Below are positions 44,974 to 56,645 of a DNA stretch of 64,000 nucleotides, in pieces. The stretch's first letter is position 1. Each line of letters begins with the position of its first letter. The notes under the pieces were generated by a model, which worked only from the letters and a program-made list of their open reading frames with translations, was not told where the DNA came from and searched no databases. Origin of the DNA: Semisulcospira habei (lineage: Eukaryota > Mollusca > Gastropoda > Semisulcospiridae). The position numbers and the translations under genes are program-made. The DNA lies in the NCBI GenBank assembly GCA_036245525.1, contig BTPG01000005.1, positions 118,457,507-118,521,506 of the forward strand, in the 5' to 3' direction.

Positions 44974-45279
44974 TCAAAGCAAAACAAGTTTTAGAAGTAC
45001 ATCCCCCAAAACAGCACATACAAAATTCGAAAAGTTCTATTGAGATCTGCGGACGTGTACTTGAGTATCCATGACTGATTTTTGGAGTTACTTTATTCGG
45101 CTGGACGCTGCCCCCCTGCAAACTGTGGCCCATCGACGGCGTACACAACACAACACAGAGTTAATTACCTGTGGTCCTAGTGACGGGAAGACGCTTTGAT
45201 CTGCTACGATGATAAGTCGCCGACACTCAGTATTGGGATTGTGGGTTATTGGGGGTTGATGGAGTTGGAGTGGGGGGGG

Positions 45280-46942
<1,663 letters not shown>

Positions 46943-47008
46943 CTTTATTTTACAATGGTGAAGATATTAACACACTCAGTGACAATGTCATTTATCATAC
47001 CTGCCTGC

Positions 47009-47148
<140 letters not shown>

Positions 47149-47157
47149 CTACATCGA

Positions 47158-47377
47158 TTAACCCGTTTAGCCCGGACGCACTGCCAGCAGGAGATGGATC
47201 GACCATGATAATTCAAGGGAAGTGCCAGATTAGCTTGGCACCACCAGGCGACAAGCTAATCTGGCACTACCCTTGAATTATCATGGCATATCAAACTCCT
47301 GCAACTGGTACATAATCATTAGGTTACACCTAAGAAATATGGGAAACTGATGCGGCCATAATGTTATATCAAATTAA
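47158..47377. repeat. TH1 element, GATTAGC subtype
   Basis: TTAA at 47158-47161, right boundary probably TTAA at 47374-47377. AGTGCCAGATTAGCTTGGCA faces GACAAGCTAATCTGGCACTA. The outer right shoulder is eroded. Confidence 0.85.
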
Positions 47378-47466
47378 CTCCTTGACTGCTGTTGTCATAC
47401 GGCCTTTCGGAGCGGGAAACGGTCCCTCTCTTACATACTCTCCTACGTACAAGGGAGATGACGTCC

Positions 47467-47610
47467 AGGCCAAAAAGGTGACTGCCAAGCGTGTAAAATG
47501 CAGAGAAGAACCCAAAGGAGAAAGAAACACGCTTAAAAAAGACAGCTACAACACAATTTATTTCACAAAGAACATGAAGAGTAGCATTAAACAAAATCAT
47601 TTCACGACAT
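47467..47610. repeat. AACGGAG-family left half
   Basis: AAAAAGGTGACTGCCAAGCG, ACCCAAAGGAGAAAGAAACA and CAGCTACAACACAATTTATT match the left arm of the element at 43870. No right arm follows. Confidence 0.75.
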
Positions 47611-47816
47611 TTAACCTTCATCATTCGGAATACACCAGTGTGTGAAATAAGTTTGACTAAAATAGTTCAAGGGTAGTGCCAGAATAGCTTGGCGCCTCTA
47701 GGCGCCAAGCTATTTTGGCACCACCCTTGAAATAAAGCCATTGGTCTACATCCTTCTCTGTAAGAACTATTATAATGTAGCTTTGAAGCTTTTAGCCTTA
47801 GTATGATACGGCTTAA
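47611..47816. repeat. TH1 element, CATTCGGAATACACC subtype
   Basis: TTAA at 47611-47614 and 47813-47816. It is nearly identical to 17580-17735 over the left half, core GCCAGAATAGCTTGGCGCC and complement. Confidence 0.9.
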
Positions 47817-47819
47817 ACT

Positions 47820-48248
47820 TCATTAGTAAGGTTATGGTCCAGCATTATCTTAAGACGTACTTAGAACATTTATAAAGGAGATATTAAAGTATGAACCATT
47901 TATTGCCTGGAGCAGCTCGTCTGCATGGAATATCGCATTCCCGGCATAATAAATTGGGGGGGGGGGGGGGGGGAACCCGCCAAGGACCACCGTTACACTA
48001 CATGAATTCTTTGCATTGATCTGTTTTCACAAGGGGTCCTTGGGTTCACACTAAATTGAAATGTGCAATTTCGGACGCTGTTTCTAGCAGTTCGATTAGC
48101 TGTGGTTACAGACGAAAATCAAATTCGAACGATGGATCATAGACAGACACTATGCTGAGCTACGAAAAGAACGCACTTGCGAACTTCTAAAACTGGAGAG
48201 CATTGCGATGTTTTGGCTAGAACGGTTCATAACCCAGACCCTTCTACA
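47820..48248. other. No gene seen; G20 run at about 47955
   Basis: AT-rich sequence with one long G run. Confidence 0.5.
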
Positions 48249-48302
48249 AAAGGCATAGATTCTCATGCTGCAGGGGCTCATGAGAATCTACGCCTTATGC
48301 TG
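48249..48302. repeat. CP palindrome, left centre deleted
   Basis: AAAAGGCATAGATTCTCATG, then GCAGGGGCTCATGAGAATCT and ACGCCTTATGC. The right flank AGAAGATCGTTTC resembles that at 472. Confidence 0.8.
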
Positions 48303-48407
48303 GAGAAGATCGTTTCTATTTAGATCCTGAGTGTGACTGGGCTATTTTTCTTATTATTTTACTTTTTTGTTTGTTTTGCAAATAATATTGAAAACATTGA
48401 GATTGCA

Positions 48408-48475
48408 AGAGGCACAGATGCTCATGAACCGCTGCAGATTGCAGGGGCTCAAGAGAACCTAAGCCTGTCAGTGGC
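48408..48475. repeat. CP palindrome, eroded; tandem partner of 48249
   Basis: GCAAGAGGCACAGATGCTCA and GCTCAAGAGAACCTAAGCCT. It is about 158 bp from the previous copy. ATTGAAAACATTGAGAT before it parallels ATTGGACAACATTGAGAT after it. Confidence 0.82.
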
Positions 48476-48908
48476 AAGAGATAGGTCCCGTGTAGAAGAT
48501 GATGTTGGGCTGTTTTTTTTTTGTTTTTTTTTTTGTGCAAGACGACAGTATTGGACAACATTGAGATCCATCAGCAGGTATTGTGCACTAACCATGCATC
48601 CAGTGTACACACTGCAATACCACGCGCACTCTCAGAGCAAAAGCATTTTTGTTGGCGGTTTACTCAGACGCCTGTGCCTCCAATCGCCCGAGGAGCAGAG
48701 ATAGTAATGGGACTAATAACTGGCAGCAAAAAGCATACATCTGCAAGGGCCCATAAAAGTCTGTGTCTCTCGCAAACAGAACTAAATACACAAACTTGAC
48801 CTAGCTCTCTCAGTGCATAGCATATTTTGCAGACTAACACGGGAACACTCCCCCAATGAATTCAACGCTTTTGAGCAAACAGAGAAAAAACGCAACCAAC
48901 AGATTCAA

Positions 48909-48974
48909 GCAAGAGGCATAGATTCTCATGAACCCCTGCAATTGCAGGGGCTCATGAAAATCTATGCCTCTTGC
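48909..48974. repeat. CP palindrome, near perfect
   Basis: GCAAGAGGCATAGATTCTCA pairs with TGAAAATCTATGCCTCTTGC, centre CCCCTGCAATTGCAGGGG. Confidence 0.95.
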
Positions 48975-49371
48975 GACTTTGAAGGGAGCGGTCGAGAAAC
49001 TTTTACAAAAGCGTATCATATTGACCGATTCTGCTGGCTGTAGAAGCATTTTATGTCAAAGTGATTTCTAGAACAATCACTTCGGCTGTTAGATTATTTC
49101 AAGCGATTTCTCCATGGCCTCCTTCTGCTTGGAAAAAAACACAGACGTAAATGGATTTCTTAAAGAGTCACAGACGTATGAGACACTGCCAAGGCTTATG
49201 AGGCTCCATGGCTCTTCCATGAGTTTGTTTCAACACTGGCAAGTCTGGGAGCACATCGACCCAAACGCGGTGCTGTGGAGTAGACTGAAATTTTAGGCTG
49301 AAATAAACGATTTCCTCTAAGTGAAGGAAACAGATGGAAATCTATGCAGTGTCTTTGTGGACACTGGCTTA
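48975..49371. other. No gene recognised
   Basis: Unique sequence containing a weak CP-like stretch (AGAGTCACAGACGTATGAGA). No domain. Confidence 0.4.
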
Positions 49372-49438
49372 GCAAGAGGCGTGGATCATCATGAGCCCCC
49401 GCCGATGGCGGGGGCTCATGAGGATCCACGCCTCTTGC
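49372..49438. repeat. CP palindrome, GCGTGGATC/GATCCACGC variant
   Basis: GCAAGAGGCGTGGATCATCA faces ATGAGGATCCACGCCTCTTGC. GTGG/CCAC replaces ATAG/CTAT on both arms together. Confidence 0.95.
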
Positions 49439-49576
49439 AGACGGTGTAGGTTTGCTGAGCGTGCGTGCGTATACTGCTCGCGGGGCACAAACACAACCCA
49501 GCCCACACCATTGTCACCTTTCTTGAGGCTTGTTTGAACAATCAGTTGAATTTGTACACCTTCACTTTTCCACTGG

Positions 49577-49582
<6 letters not shown>

Positions 49583-49624
<42 letters not shown>
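49583..49624. repeat. (CT)n microsatellite before the ORF1-like gene
   Basis: 42 bp of CT ending at GCGGAGTTGC. Confidence 0.96.
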
Positions 49625-49626
<2 letters not shown>

Positions 49627-49711
49627 GGAGTTGCTTGCCCTTGGCAAGGTGGCGACACGAAATTTCTGGCGTCCAGAAATTGAGATATTTTTGCTGTCAA
49701 ACAACGACAAA

Positions 49712-50659
49712 ATGCCCGTCACCGGACTCCCGTCAGCTGCAGAAGCTGTCCTGCAGTCTGTACTGTCCAGCCATCACACCACGTCATGGAAATTGACCGG
49801 GGAAGGGACCAACCTGGTGTTCGTACTACGGCTGTGTTCAGCGGACAGAGACCAACAGCAAACCGACATTGCACCGACCGGCTACTGGCGACGAAAACCA
49901 CCGTCACAGGTGCGCAGAGACTTACGGAGGGCACAGGCAAGAAACAAGGTAGGCAGTGTGCCTAGCAGTGACAATTTATTGGATGGCACAAACGTAAAAG
50001 AGAGTGAAGTTTACACGGACACTGATAATTATAATCAAGAATCTACAAATGGCAGTACACTACAGTACACGAAAACCATCACCCAGCCAGACAACACACC
50101 GTGTAGTGACCATGCAGCACGTGCAACAGCATCGCCGTTAGCTGAGAACCACATCACAGCATACATGGAAACTGGAACACCAACAGAGACAGTGCACGCA
50201 TGTACCGCTGATGTTGACAATATTAACTGTGCTAGACCTGAAACGGGCGTGTGTGACACAGAAATCAGAGATGCAGAATCACGTGGCTTTGATCCCAAAC
50301 AAGTGTACACGTTTGTCACCTCTCAGACCGAGTCAACAAAACATAAACTAATGGACACATCGAGGAACCAAAGACTAAAGAAAGTAGTTTCTCACGAAAA
50401 GAATGGAAAGAACTATTTAGTGGCTGAGAGTGACGATTTTGTGCTTATGTACGACATTCGTATCTCAGGGACTGTGTGTTATGAAGTCAAGTGTGACCCA
50501 GTGACCGGCAGAGTTTTGGAGATGGTGTTTGCTCTTGGTCTTCTGCCGGCTGTCAGTGACAATGAGTATAATCAGGACATTCAACGCATACAGCAAGACT
50601 TGCTTGCCTTGGCCAGGATTACACAGTGCTACCTGGCTAAGGCAGGCAAGTCTTGTTGA
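49712..50659 (+). CDS. ORF1-like protein of a non-LTR retrotransposon (probable)
   Basis: This is a 315-codon frame from the first ATG (49712). The frame is also open upstream without ATG to the (CT)n tract. The N-terminal part has SWKLTGEGTNLVFVLRLCSA, then a basic segment RRKPPSQVRRDLRRAQARNK that could bind nucleic acid. A long polar, Ser/Thr-rich middle follows (about residues 90-210). A compact C-terminal part reads YLVAESDDFVLMYD, YEVKCDPVTGRVLEMVFALG and ends with Cys. I recall similar sequences as ORF1 products upstream of LINE reverse transcriptases, but cannot name a family. No splice sites are needed. The unit lies between (CT)n tracts and ends CAATAAACC plus TTCGAG repeats, like a retroposed transcript. 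It could instead be an unknown host gene. Confidence 0.6.
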   Translation: MPVTGLPSAAEAVLQSVLSSHHTTSWKLTGEGTNLVFVLRLCSADRDQQQTDIAPTGYWRRKPPSQVRRDLRRAQARNKVGSVPSSDNLLDGTNVKESEVYTDTDNYNQESTNGSTLQYTKTITQPDNTPCSDHAARATASPLAENHITAYMETGTPTETVHACTADVDNINCARPETGVCDTEIRDAESRGFDPKQVYTFVTSQTESTKHKLMDTSRNQRLKKVVSHEKNGKNYLVAESDDFVLMYDIRISGTVCYEVKCDPVTGRVLEMVFALGLLPAVSDNEYNQDIQRIQQDLLALARITQCYLAKAGKSC

Positions 50660-50992
50660 ACATTAGTATGCACAGAAATTTTTTTTGTTCAGATTAATCA
50701 GTTGTCATTTCTTTCTCCCGGACAAGTTACAGGACTGTGATTTCTACCTGTACGAGATTCTAGGATGTTGTATTCACTGGACCCATCATGTCGCGGATTC
50801 ATGAACATGACGAAATGAACTTTAATGATATGGATTCCATGTCATTGCACACCCCCACCCCTTCCCCAACCCTACCCCAAATCCCCATTATACCCCAACC
50901 CCTCCCCTGTCGTTTTTTGTTTTACTGTGATTATCGTCGCTGTACTTTGCTGATGGGCTGATGCCTGAAGCAATAAACCATTTCGAGTTCGA

Positions 50993-50995
<3 letters not shown>
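50660..50995 (+). other. 3' UTR of the ORF1-like unit with polyadenylation signal
   Basis: C-rich and T-rich untranslated sequence ends GAAGCAATAAACCATTTCGAG, then TTCGAGTTC, then (CT)n. AATAAA at about 50973 and the short (TTCGAG)2 tail mark a LINE-like 3' end. Confidence 0.55.

Positions 50996-51060
<65 letters not shown>
50996..51060. repeat. (CT)n microsatellite after the ORF1-like unit
   Basis: 65 bp of CT starting at the TTCGAG tail. Confidence 0.97.
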
Positions 51061-51064
<4 letters not shown>

Positions 51065-51067
51065 CCC

Positions 51068-51117
51068 CCGCCGTGAGATGGCCTTAGTCGTCTGCTCGGC
51101 GTTAAAGTTTTTAAACC
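51068..51117 (+). repeat. LINE 3'-tail fragment
   Basis: CCGCCGTGAGATGGCCTTAG and TCTGCTCGGCGTTAAAG are the complement of the tail at 7782 and 41711, here in plus orientation. Confidence 0.75.
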
Positions 51118-51168
51118 CAAAATAACTCTCTCTCTCTGTCTCTCTCTCTCTTTTAATTCTTTTTGTGG

Positions 51169-51172
<4 letters not shown>

Positions 51173-51217
<45 letters not shown>
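51173..51217. repeat. (TTA)n microsatellite
   Basis: About 15 TTA trinucleotides. Confidence 0.95.
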
Positions 51218-51319
51218 TGTTTCTGATGGTGAGGGTGGGAGGGGGGTGGGTGGGGGGATGGGTCTTTTTACTTATATATGTTTTATCTTTTGCTGTATCG
51301 TCTGATGTATTTTTATATG

Positions 51320-51571
<252 letters not shown>

Positions 51572-51606
51572 GAACCTAAAAGAAAATCCAAAATTAAAAC
51601 ATTATC

Positions 51607-51617
51607 TTAATATCAGG
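51607..51617. repeat. 11-bp target site duplication, left copy
   Basis: TTAATATCAGG is repeated at 54910-54920. Confidence 0.9.
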
Positions 51618-51896
51618 CCTCTCGCTGGGACCATACGGCGTTGAGGCGCGTCCCCTGGGTGGTGGATAGGGGGTCCCTCGTGAGAGGGGTGCACCGAATG
51701 AAATAAGGTGCCGTGAACCAACATGGTCTAAGGGAAGGTGACCCCGACAGAAAACCCCTGGTCCTCCTAGTAAGGGGGTTGGGCGTGGGGGTAGCTTCCC
51801 CACCCTGCAAAAAAGGAAATAGCTACAAAAACGCCGACGAAAAGACTAACAGTAATTCCTTTCCTGGAGGAGGAAGGTTCTTCTACTAGAAGACTT

Positions 51897-53387
51897 ATGA
51901 CGTCCTGTGGTGAAAGCCGGAAGTCTTCGGAAGCCACAGGACCGAGCCGCCTCTCTCTATCCAGGGATACAACCATGGGCACATGGAACGTCAAGACCAT
52001 GTACCAGAGCGGCAAGGCCGCCCAGATAGCAGCGGAAATGCAAAAGTACAACCTTTCCCTGCTAGGCATCAGTGAAGCCAGATGGACGCAGTCTGGCCAG
52101 AAAAGGCTGTTAAGTGGGGAAATGGTTCTGTATTCAGGTCATGAAGAGGAGAATGCCCCCCATACAGAAGGAGTAGCACTCATGCTGTCACCAGTGGCAC
52201 AGAGAGCGCTGATGGGCTGGGAACCTCTTGGGCCAAGAATTATAACAGCAGCCTTTAGAACCAAGAAAAAGCTCAAGCTGAACATCATCCAGTGTTATGC
52301 GCCCACCAATGACAGTGACGAGGAAGAGAAACAAGAGTTCTACGACCGACTCCAGAGTGCCGTGGACAAATGTGCGGAGCGAGACATCACCATCGTCATG
52401 GGCGATTTTAATGCCAAAATAGGGGAGGACAACACCGGATACGAAGAGGTGATGGGGAGACAGGGACTAGGCTCGGAGATGAGTGAGAACGGGGAGAGGT
52501 TTGTAGACTTTTGTGCTCTAAACCGACTTGTCATTGGAGGCAGCATCTTCCCACACAGAAGAATACACAAAGCAACTTGGGTCTCACCTGACCATACAAC
52601 AGAGAACCAAATAGACCATATCTGCATTAGCAAGAAATTTAGAAGATCCCTTCAAGATGTTCGAGTGAGGAGGGGAGCAGATGTCGCCTCAGACCACCAT
52701 CTGCTTACCTTAAGAATGAAGCTCAAGCTAAAGAAAAGCCGCACAGAGACAACAAGAAGACAGCGCTATAATGTAGGCCTCCTGAGAGAAACTGGAGTTA
52801 GAGAAGAGTTCAAACTGGTGCTGTCCAACCGGTTTCAAGCGCTACAGGAGCTAGTAAATGAAGAGGAGGCGGTCACCACAGAGCAGCAGTGGAAGGCAGT
52901 TAGAGAGGCGCTGAACTCAACCTGCAAAGACACTGTAGGGCTCAGGAAACACCACCACAAGGACTGGCTGTCGGCACAGACCTTAAAGAAGAGAGAAGCG
53001 AGGAAGCAGAAGAAAGCAGCGGTCAACAACAGTCGCACGAGAGCAGCCAAAGTAAGGGCACAGGGGGAATACTCGGAAGCCAACCGCGAGGTGAAGAGGA
53101 GTATCAGGGCAGACAAGAGGGCCTACACAGACAGCCTGGCAGCAGAGGCAGAAAAGGCAGCAGGCAGCGGCAACATGAAACAGCTCTACGACATTACCAG
53201 AAGATTGTCGGGTAAGTATGGCCATACAGAAAGACCAGTAAAAGACAAAGAAGGCAAGCCTATTGCAGACAGAGCAGACCAACTCGACAGATGGGCCGAG
53301 TATTTTGAAGAGTTACTGAACAGACCTAGCCCACCCGACCCCCCCCGACATCCAGCCGGCAGAGACCGACCTACCCATCAGCTGTGA
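51897..53387 (+). CDS. Endonuclease and linker part of the RTE-like polyprotein, ended by a frameshift
   Basis: The 496 codons start at MTSCGESR. An APE-type endonuclease spans about residues 27-265: MGTWNVKTMYQSGKAAQIA, LLGISEARWTQSGQ (catalytic Glu), NIIQCYAPTND, TIVMGDFNAKIG (Asp/Asn), ENQIDHICIS and ASDHHLL (Asp-His). A long basic linker follows to the start of RT. The true frame reads PSPPDPP and shifts in a C8 run at about 53339-53346, where the copy at 34492 has C6 then A. The last dozen residues (RHPAGRDR...) are out of frame. The protein would nick target DNA to prime reverse transcription. Confidence 0.92.
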   Translation: MTSCGESRKSSEATGPSRLSLSRDTTMGTWNVKTMYQSGKAAQIAAEMQKYNLSLLGISEARWTQSGQKRLLSGEMVLYSGHEEENAPHTEGVALMLSPVAQRALMGWEPLGPRIITAAFRTKKKLKLNIIQCYAPTNDSDEEEKQEFYDRLQSAVDKCAERDITIVMGDFNAKIGEDNTGYEEVMGRQGLGSEMSENGERFVDFCALNRLVIGGSIFPHRRIHKATWVSPDHTTENQIDHICISKKFRRSLQDVRVRRGADVASDHHLLTLRMKLKLKKSRTETTRRQRYNVGLLRETGVREEFKLVLSNRFQALQELVNEEEAVTTEQQWKAVREALNSTCKDTVGLRKHHHKDWLSAQTLKKREARKQKKAAVNNSRTRAAKVRAQGEYSEANREVKRSIRADKRAYTDSLAAEAEKAAGSGNMKQLYDITRRLSGKYGHTERPVKDKEGKPIADRADQLDRWAEYFEELLNRPSPPDPPRHPAGRDRPTHQL

Positions 53388-54909
53388 CAGACCCAGCCGG
53401 GAAGAGATCAGAAAAGCAGTGGCATTTTTGAAGAATGGCAAAGCAGCAGGGCCAGATGGCATCCCAGCGGAGTCTCTGAAAGCAGACCTAGAGACAACAG
53501 TTGAGATGCTGTACCCACTGTTTGGAAAGATCTGGGAAGAGGAGGTAATGCCAGCTGACTGGAAGGAGGGGTAGCTAATCAAGCTTCCGAAGAAAGGCGA
53601 CCTCAGCAAGTGTTCCAACTACAGAGGAATCACCTTGCTGTCAGTACCAGGAAAGGTCTTCAACAGGATCATCCTGGAGAGAATGAAGAGCTCCGTTGAC
53701 CCCCAGCTGAGAGACCAGCAAGCAGGATTCAGGAAGAACCGATCATGTACAGACCAGATCGCCACTCTCCGCATCATCGTGGAACAGTCTCTGGAGTGGA
53801 GCTCCCCGCTGTACGTCAACTTTGTGGATTATGAGAAAGCATTTGACAGCGTGGACCGAGAGACTCTGTGGAAACTCCTACGACACTACGGTGTACCCAT
53901 AAAGCTCGTCCGCCTGATCAAGAGCAGCTATGATGGCATGACATGTCGCGTGATCCACGAAGGGCAGTTCACCAGAGAGCTCCAGGTCAGAACTGGTGTC
54001 AGGCAGGGGTGTCTGCTGTCTCCGTTCCTCTTCCTATTGGCCATAGACTGGGTCATGAAGATGACCACAGAGCACAGACGAAGTGGAATACAGTGGACAC
54101 TGTGGACACAGCTTGACGACCTCGATTTTGCAGACGACTTGGCATTACTGTCCCACACTCATCAACAAATGCAGGACAAGACCACGAGGCTTGCTGACAT
54201 CTCGTCCCAAGTGGGCCTCACCATTCACAAACAGAAAACAAAGACAATGAGGCTAAACGCAACCAGGGAAGAACCAGTCTTGCTTGCTGGCACCCCGTTG
54301 GAGGAGGTGGAGTCCTTCACCTATCTCGGGAGCATCATAGACAAAAAAGGCGGCACTGATGCAGATGTCAGAGCACGAATCGGTAAAGCCAGAGCAGCCT
54401 TTCTCCAGTTGAAAAAAGTGTGGAGTTCCAGAGAGCTGTCACAACACACCAAAGTCCGGATTTTCAACTCCAATGTAAAAGCAGTTCTCCTATATGGAGC
54501 AGAGACATGGAGATTGACAAACACCACAGTCAACAGAGTACAGACCTTCATGAACAGTTGCCTTAGAAGAATTTTGAAAATCCACTGGCCAGACAAGATC
54601 AGCAACGTCAGACTCTGGGAGAGAACAGAGCAGATAACAGCAGAAAATGAAATTGGGCGAAGAAGATGGGGATGGATCGGTCACAGTCTGAGAAAGCCAG
54701 CTTCCAGTATCACTAGGCAGGCATTGTCATGGAACCCCCAGGGAAAGAGGAAAAGAGGTAGGCCGAGAAACTCCTGGCGTCGAGACCTCCAAGCAGACAT
54801 CAAGAGACTGGGAACCACCTGGAGTAGAATCGAAGGAGAAGCACAGGACAGGAGTTGCTGGAGGTCTCTCGTCGACGGCCTATACCCGGGTAGGGGTGAC
54901 AGGCGTAAG
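53347..54909 (+). pseudogene. Reverse transcriptase part of the RTE-like polyprotein, with a stop codon
   Basis: After the frameshift the frame resumes with SCDRPSREEIRKAV, KAAGPDGIPAESL and WKEG. TAG at 53572-53574 replaces the TAC (Tyr) of the other copy, then LIKLPKKGDLSKCSNYRGI. From 53635 it stays open: QQAGFRKNRSCTDQI, NFVDYEKAFDSVD, TGVRQGCLLSPFLFLLAIDW, catalytic FADD at 54127-54138, QVGLTIHKQKTKTM, SFTYLGSIIDKKGG, VLLYGAETWRL and a basic C-terminus GKRKRGRPRNSWRRDL. The tail has only one TAAG, so the stop that the repeat normally supplies is lost. Translation would run about 20 codons into flanking DNA, to 54975. Confidence 0.92.
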
Positions 54910-54920
54910 TTAATATCAGG
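54910..54920. repeat. 11-bp target site duplication, right copy
   Basis: TTAATATCAGG, as at 51607-51617. Confidence 0.9.
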
Positions 54921-55373
54921 GCCGGATCACTTACATGTTTGGGGGGGGGGGCAAAAATTTTTGTGGAGAAATTAACCACCTGAAACAGACACCTAAAGCA
55001 GAGTTTTGACCGTTTTGAGTATGGCTTTATTTTGGTTTTTTTTTCACCAAGGTGAGCAAAGATCATCCTTCAGTGTATCAAATTTTATGTTGTATAGTTT
55101 TTATGGGGGAAGGGGGGGGGATGGCATGTCCCCCCCCCCGCCCCCCCACCACCCCCCAATCCCCCCCCCCTGGATCTGGCCCTGAATATGGACCTGTAGG
55201 ATAATCGATATTTGTGAAGGTTATTAGGTTAATAACCTTGGGACGTTACTACAACAAAGTCATGTGACGGTGGGTCGCCATTTGCTGGGGAATTATTTCT
55301 ATTTTTGTCAATCGATCACATCCTACTATATCCAGAATTTTATATGCCGACGTTGCGGAGTGTTGCCTCAGCT
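54921..55373. other. No gene seen; G and C runs
   Basis: A G10 run at 54941, GGGGGAAGGGGGGGG near 55106 and C runs at 55130-55170 flank a weak inverted pair: CAGGGCCGGATCACTTACAT at 54917 and GGATCTGGCCCTGA near 55173. The rest is AT-rich. Confidence 0.5.
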
Positions 55374-55593
55374 TTAGCTCACTGTACCCCAAGACCGAAA
55401 TCCCCAAATTTTGCGGGTGTCCTCTGAAGACTGCATTGCAGTGCAGGACACAGATCGACCATGACAGTTCAAGGCAAGGGTGATGCCAGAATAGCTTGGA
55501 TGCCCATAGGCGCCAAGCTATTCTGGCATCACCCTTGAACTAACATGGTCGATCCATATCTTGCTGTGGTGTATCTGGGGTAGAATGAGTTAA
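55374..55593. repeat. TH1 element, GTGATGCC subtype, left TTAA mutated
   Basis: It starts TTAGCTCACTGTACCCC and ends GGGGTAGAATGAGTTAA (TTAA 55590-55593). ATGCCAGAATAGCTTGG and its complement form the core. AAGGC is inserted in the left arm. Confidence 0.9.
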
Positions 55594-55635
55594 CCCTTGG
55601 GCTGTCGGTGGCGCTATGGACAGCCAAAGGATTAA
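55590..55635. repeat. Minimal TH2 hairpin sharing its TTAA with the TH1 copy
   Basis: TTAACCCTTGGGCTGTC pairs with GACAGCCAAAGGATTAA around GGTGGCGCTATG. Its left TTAA is the right TTAA of the preceding element. Confidence 0.85.
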
Positions 55636-55789
55636 CTGGGGTGAGGAAAAGTGAGGGTGGCTGTGTATTTTTTTATGAATTCATTTAGAAAAATCAAGAC
55701 TCCCGAAGATACAGATAATTATGAGCTTCCATGATCAGTATGTGATATAGGGAAAATAAATCATCTATTGTGACAAAACGAATCATTAA

Positions 55790-56620
55790 CAATTGAACCA
55801 TTTTGACACCGCAAATCACAAATGACTCATTGTGACAACACAAATCACACTATCAACTATTCGACAACACAAATCACATAATCAACTATTGTAACAACAC
55901 AAGTCTCAACAATAAACTACTGTGACAATGCCAAGCACAAAAATCAAATATTGTGAAAACACAAATCACACAAATCTACTAAATGACAAATCACAAAAGT
56001 CAACCATTGTGTCAACACAAATAGTAAAATCAACCATTGTGTCTGGACACATCATCAACTATTGTGACAATACAAATAATAAATTCAACTATGTGACATA
56101 AATCACAAAATCAATCATTTTGATACAAATACAAAAATCAAATATGACAACACAAATCACAAAAAAATCACCTTTTGTGACTAATGTGATCACAAAAATC
56201 AACTTCACGCCGTCACACTTGGAGTTTGGCTCTCAAAATGAAATCTGTGGTCTTCTGTAGCGCCTCCACAGGCCCGTACAGTTTCTCTTGTAGAGTGGCG
56301 GGCTTCGGCCATATCTCCTCCCTCAGCAGCTGGTGGTTCCCACAGTCCTGGAGGATGTGCTCTGTGGTCTGTCCTGCTTCTCCACGAGGGCACAGGGGAG
56401 ATGGCACGAGGTGGAAGCGTCTGTGCAGGTGGAAATTGAGTCGGTTGTACCCGGTCCTCAGACGGAAGATGGTCACCTGCTCTTGTCTGGACAGCTGATG
56501 GTAACTCTCTAGGGGCCGTTGTGGTGGTCTTTACACAGACTTAATGATGGTCTTCATCTCTGTGAAGCTGACTCCATTACAAAAATCAACTATTGTGACA
56601 ACTTAAATCACACAAAAAAC
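55790..56620. repeat. Degenerate minisatellite (ACACAAATCACAAAATCAAC), split by a LINE relic
   Basis: Units of about 28-34 bp built from TATTGTGACAACACAAATCA and CAAAAATCAAC run to about 56205, then resume at 56580-56620 after a LINE fragment. Confidence 0.8.
56213..56575 (-). pseudogene. LINE 3' fragment, region after RNase H
   Basis: Minus-strand translation: NGVSFTEMKTIIKSV, an in-frame TAA, RPPQRPLESYHQLSRQEQ, VTIFRLRTGYNRLNFHLHRR, PSPLCPRGEAGQTTEHILQD (Cys/His cluster) and LREKLYGPVEALQKTTDFI. This style follows RNase H in non-LTR elements. It differs from the tail at 7997 and so represents another lineage. No RT. ACAAAAATCAACT occurs on both sides, but the host minisatellite contains that word anyway. 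Confidence 0.8.
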
Positions 56621-56645
56621 AAAGTCGAATATCAAGTGTTCATCC

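Larger units (their letters stand above)
51618..54909 (+). mobile_element. RTE-like non-LTR retrotransposon, near full length, 3.29 kb
   Basis: The element starts CCTCTCGCTGGGACCATACG and has a 279-bp 5' UTR before ATG at 51897. It encodes endonuclease and reverse transcriptase in one frame and ends GACAGGCGTAAG. An 11-bp duplication flanks it. It is the same family as 34492-37188, which carries several TAAG tail repeats where this copy keeps one. Two lesions (frameshift near 53338, TAG at 53572) inactivate it. The family has no separate ORF1 and no RNase H. Confidence 0.93.
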
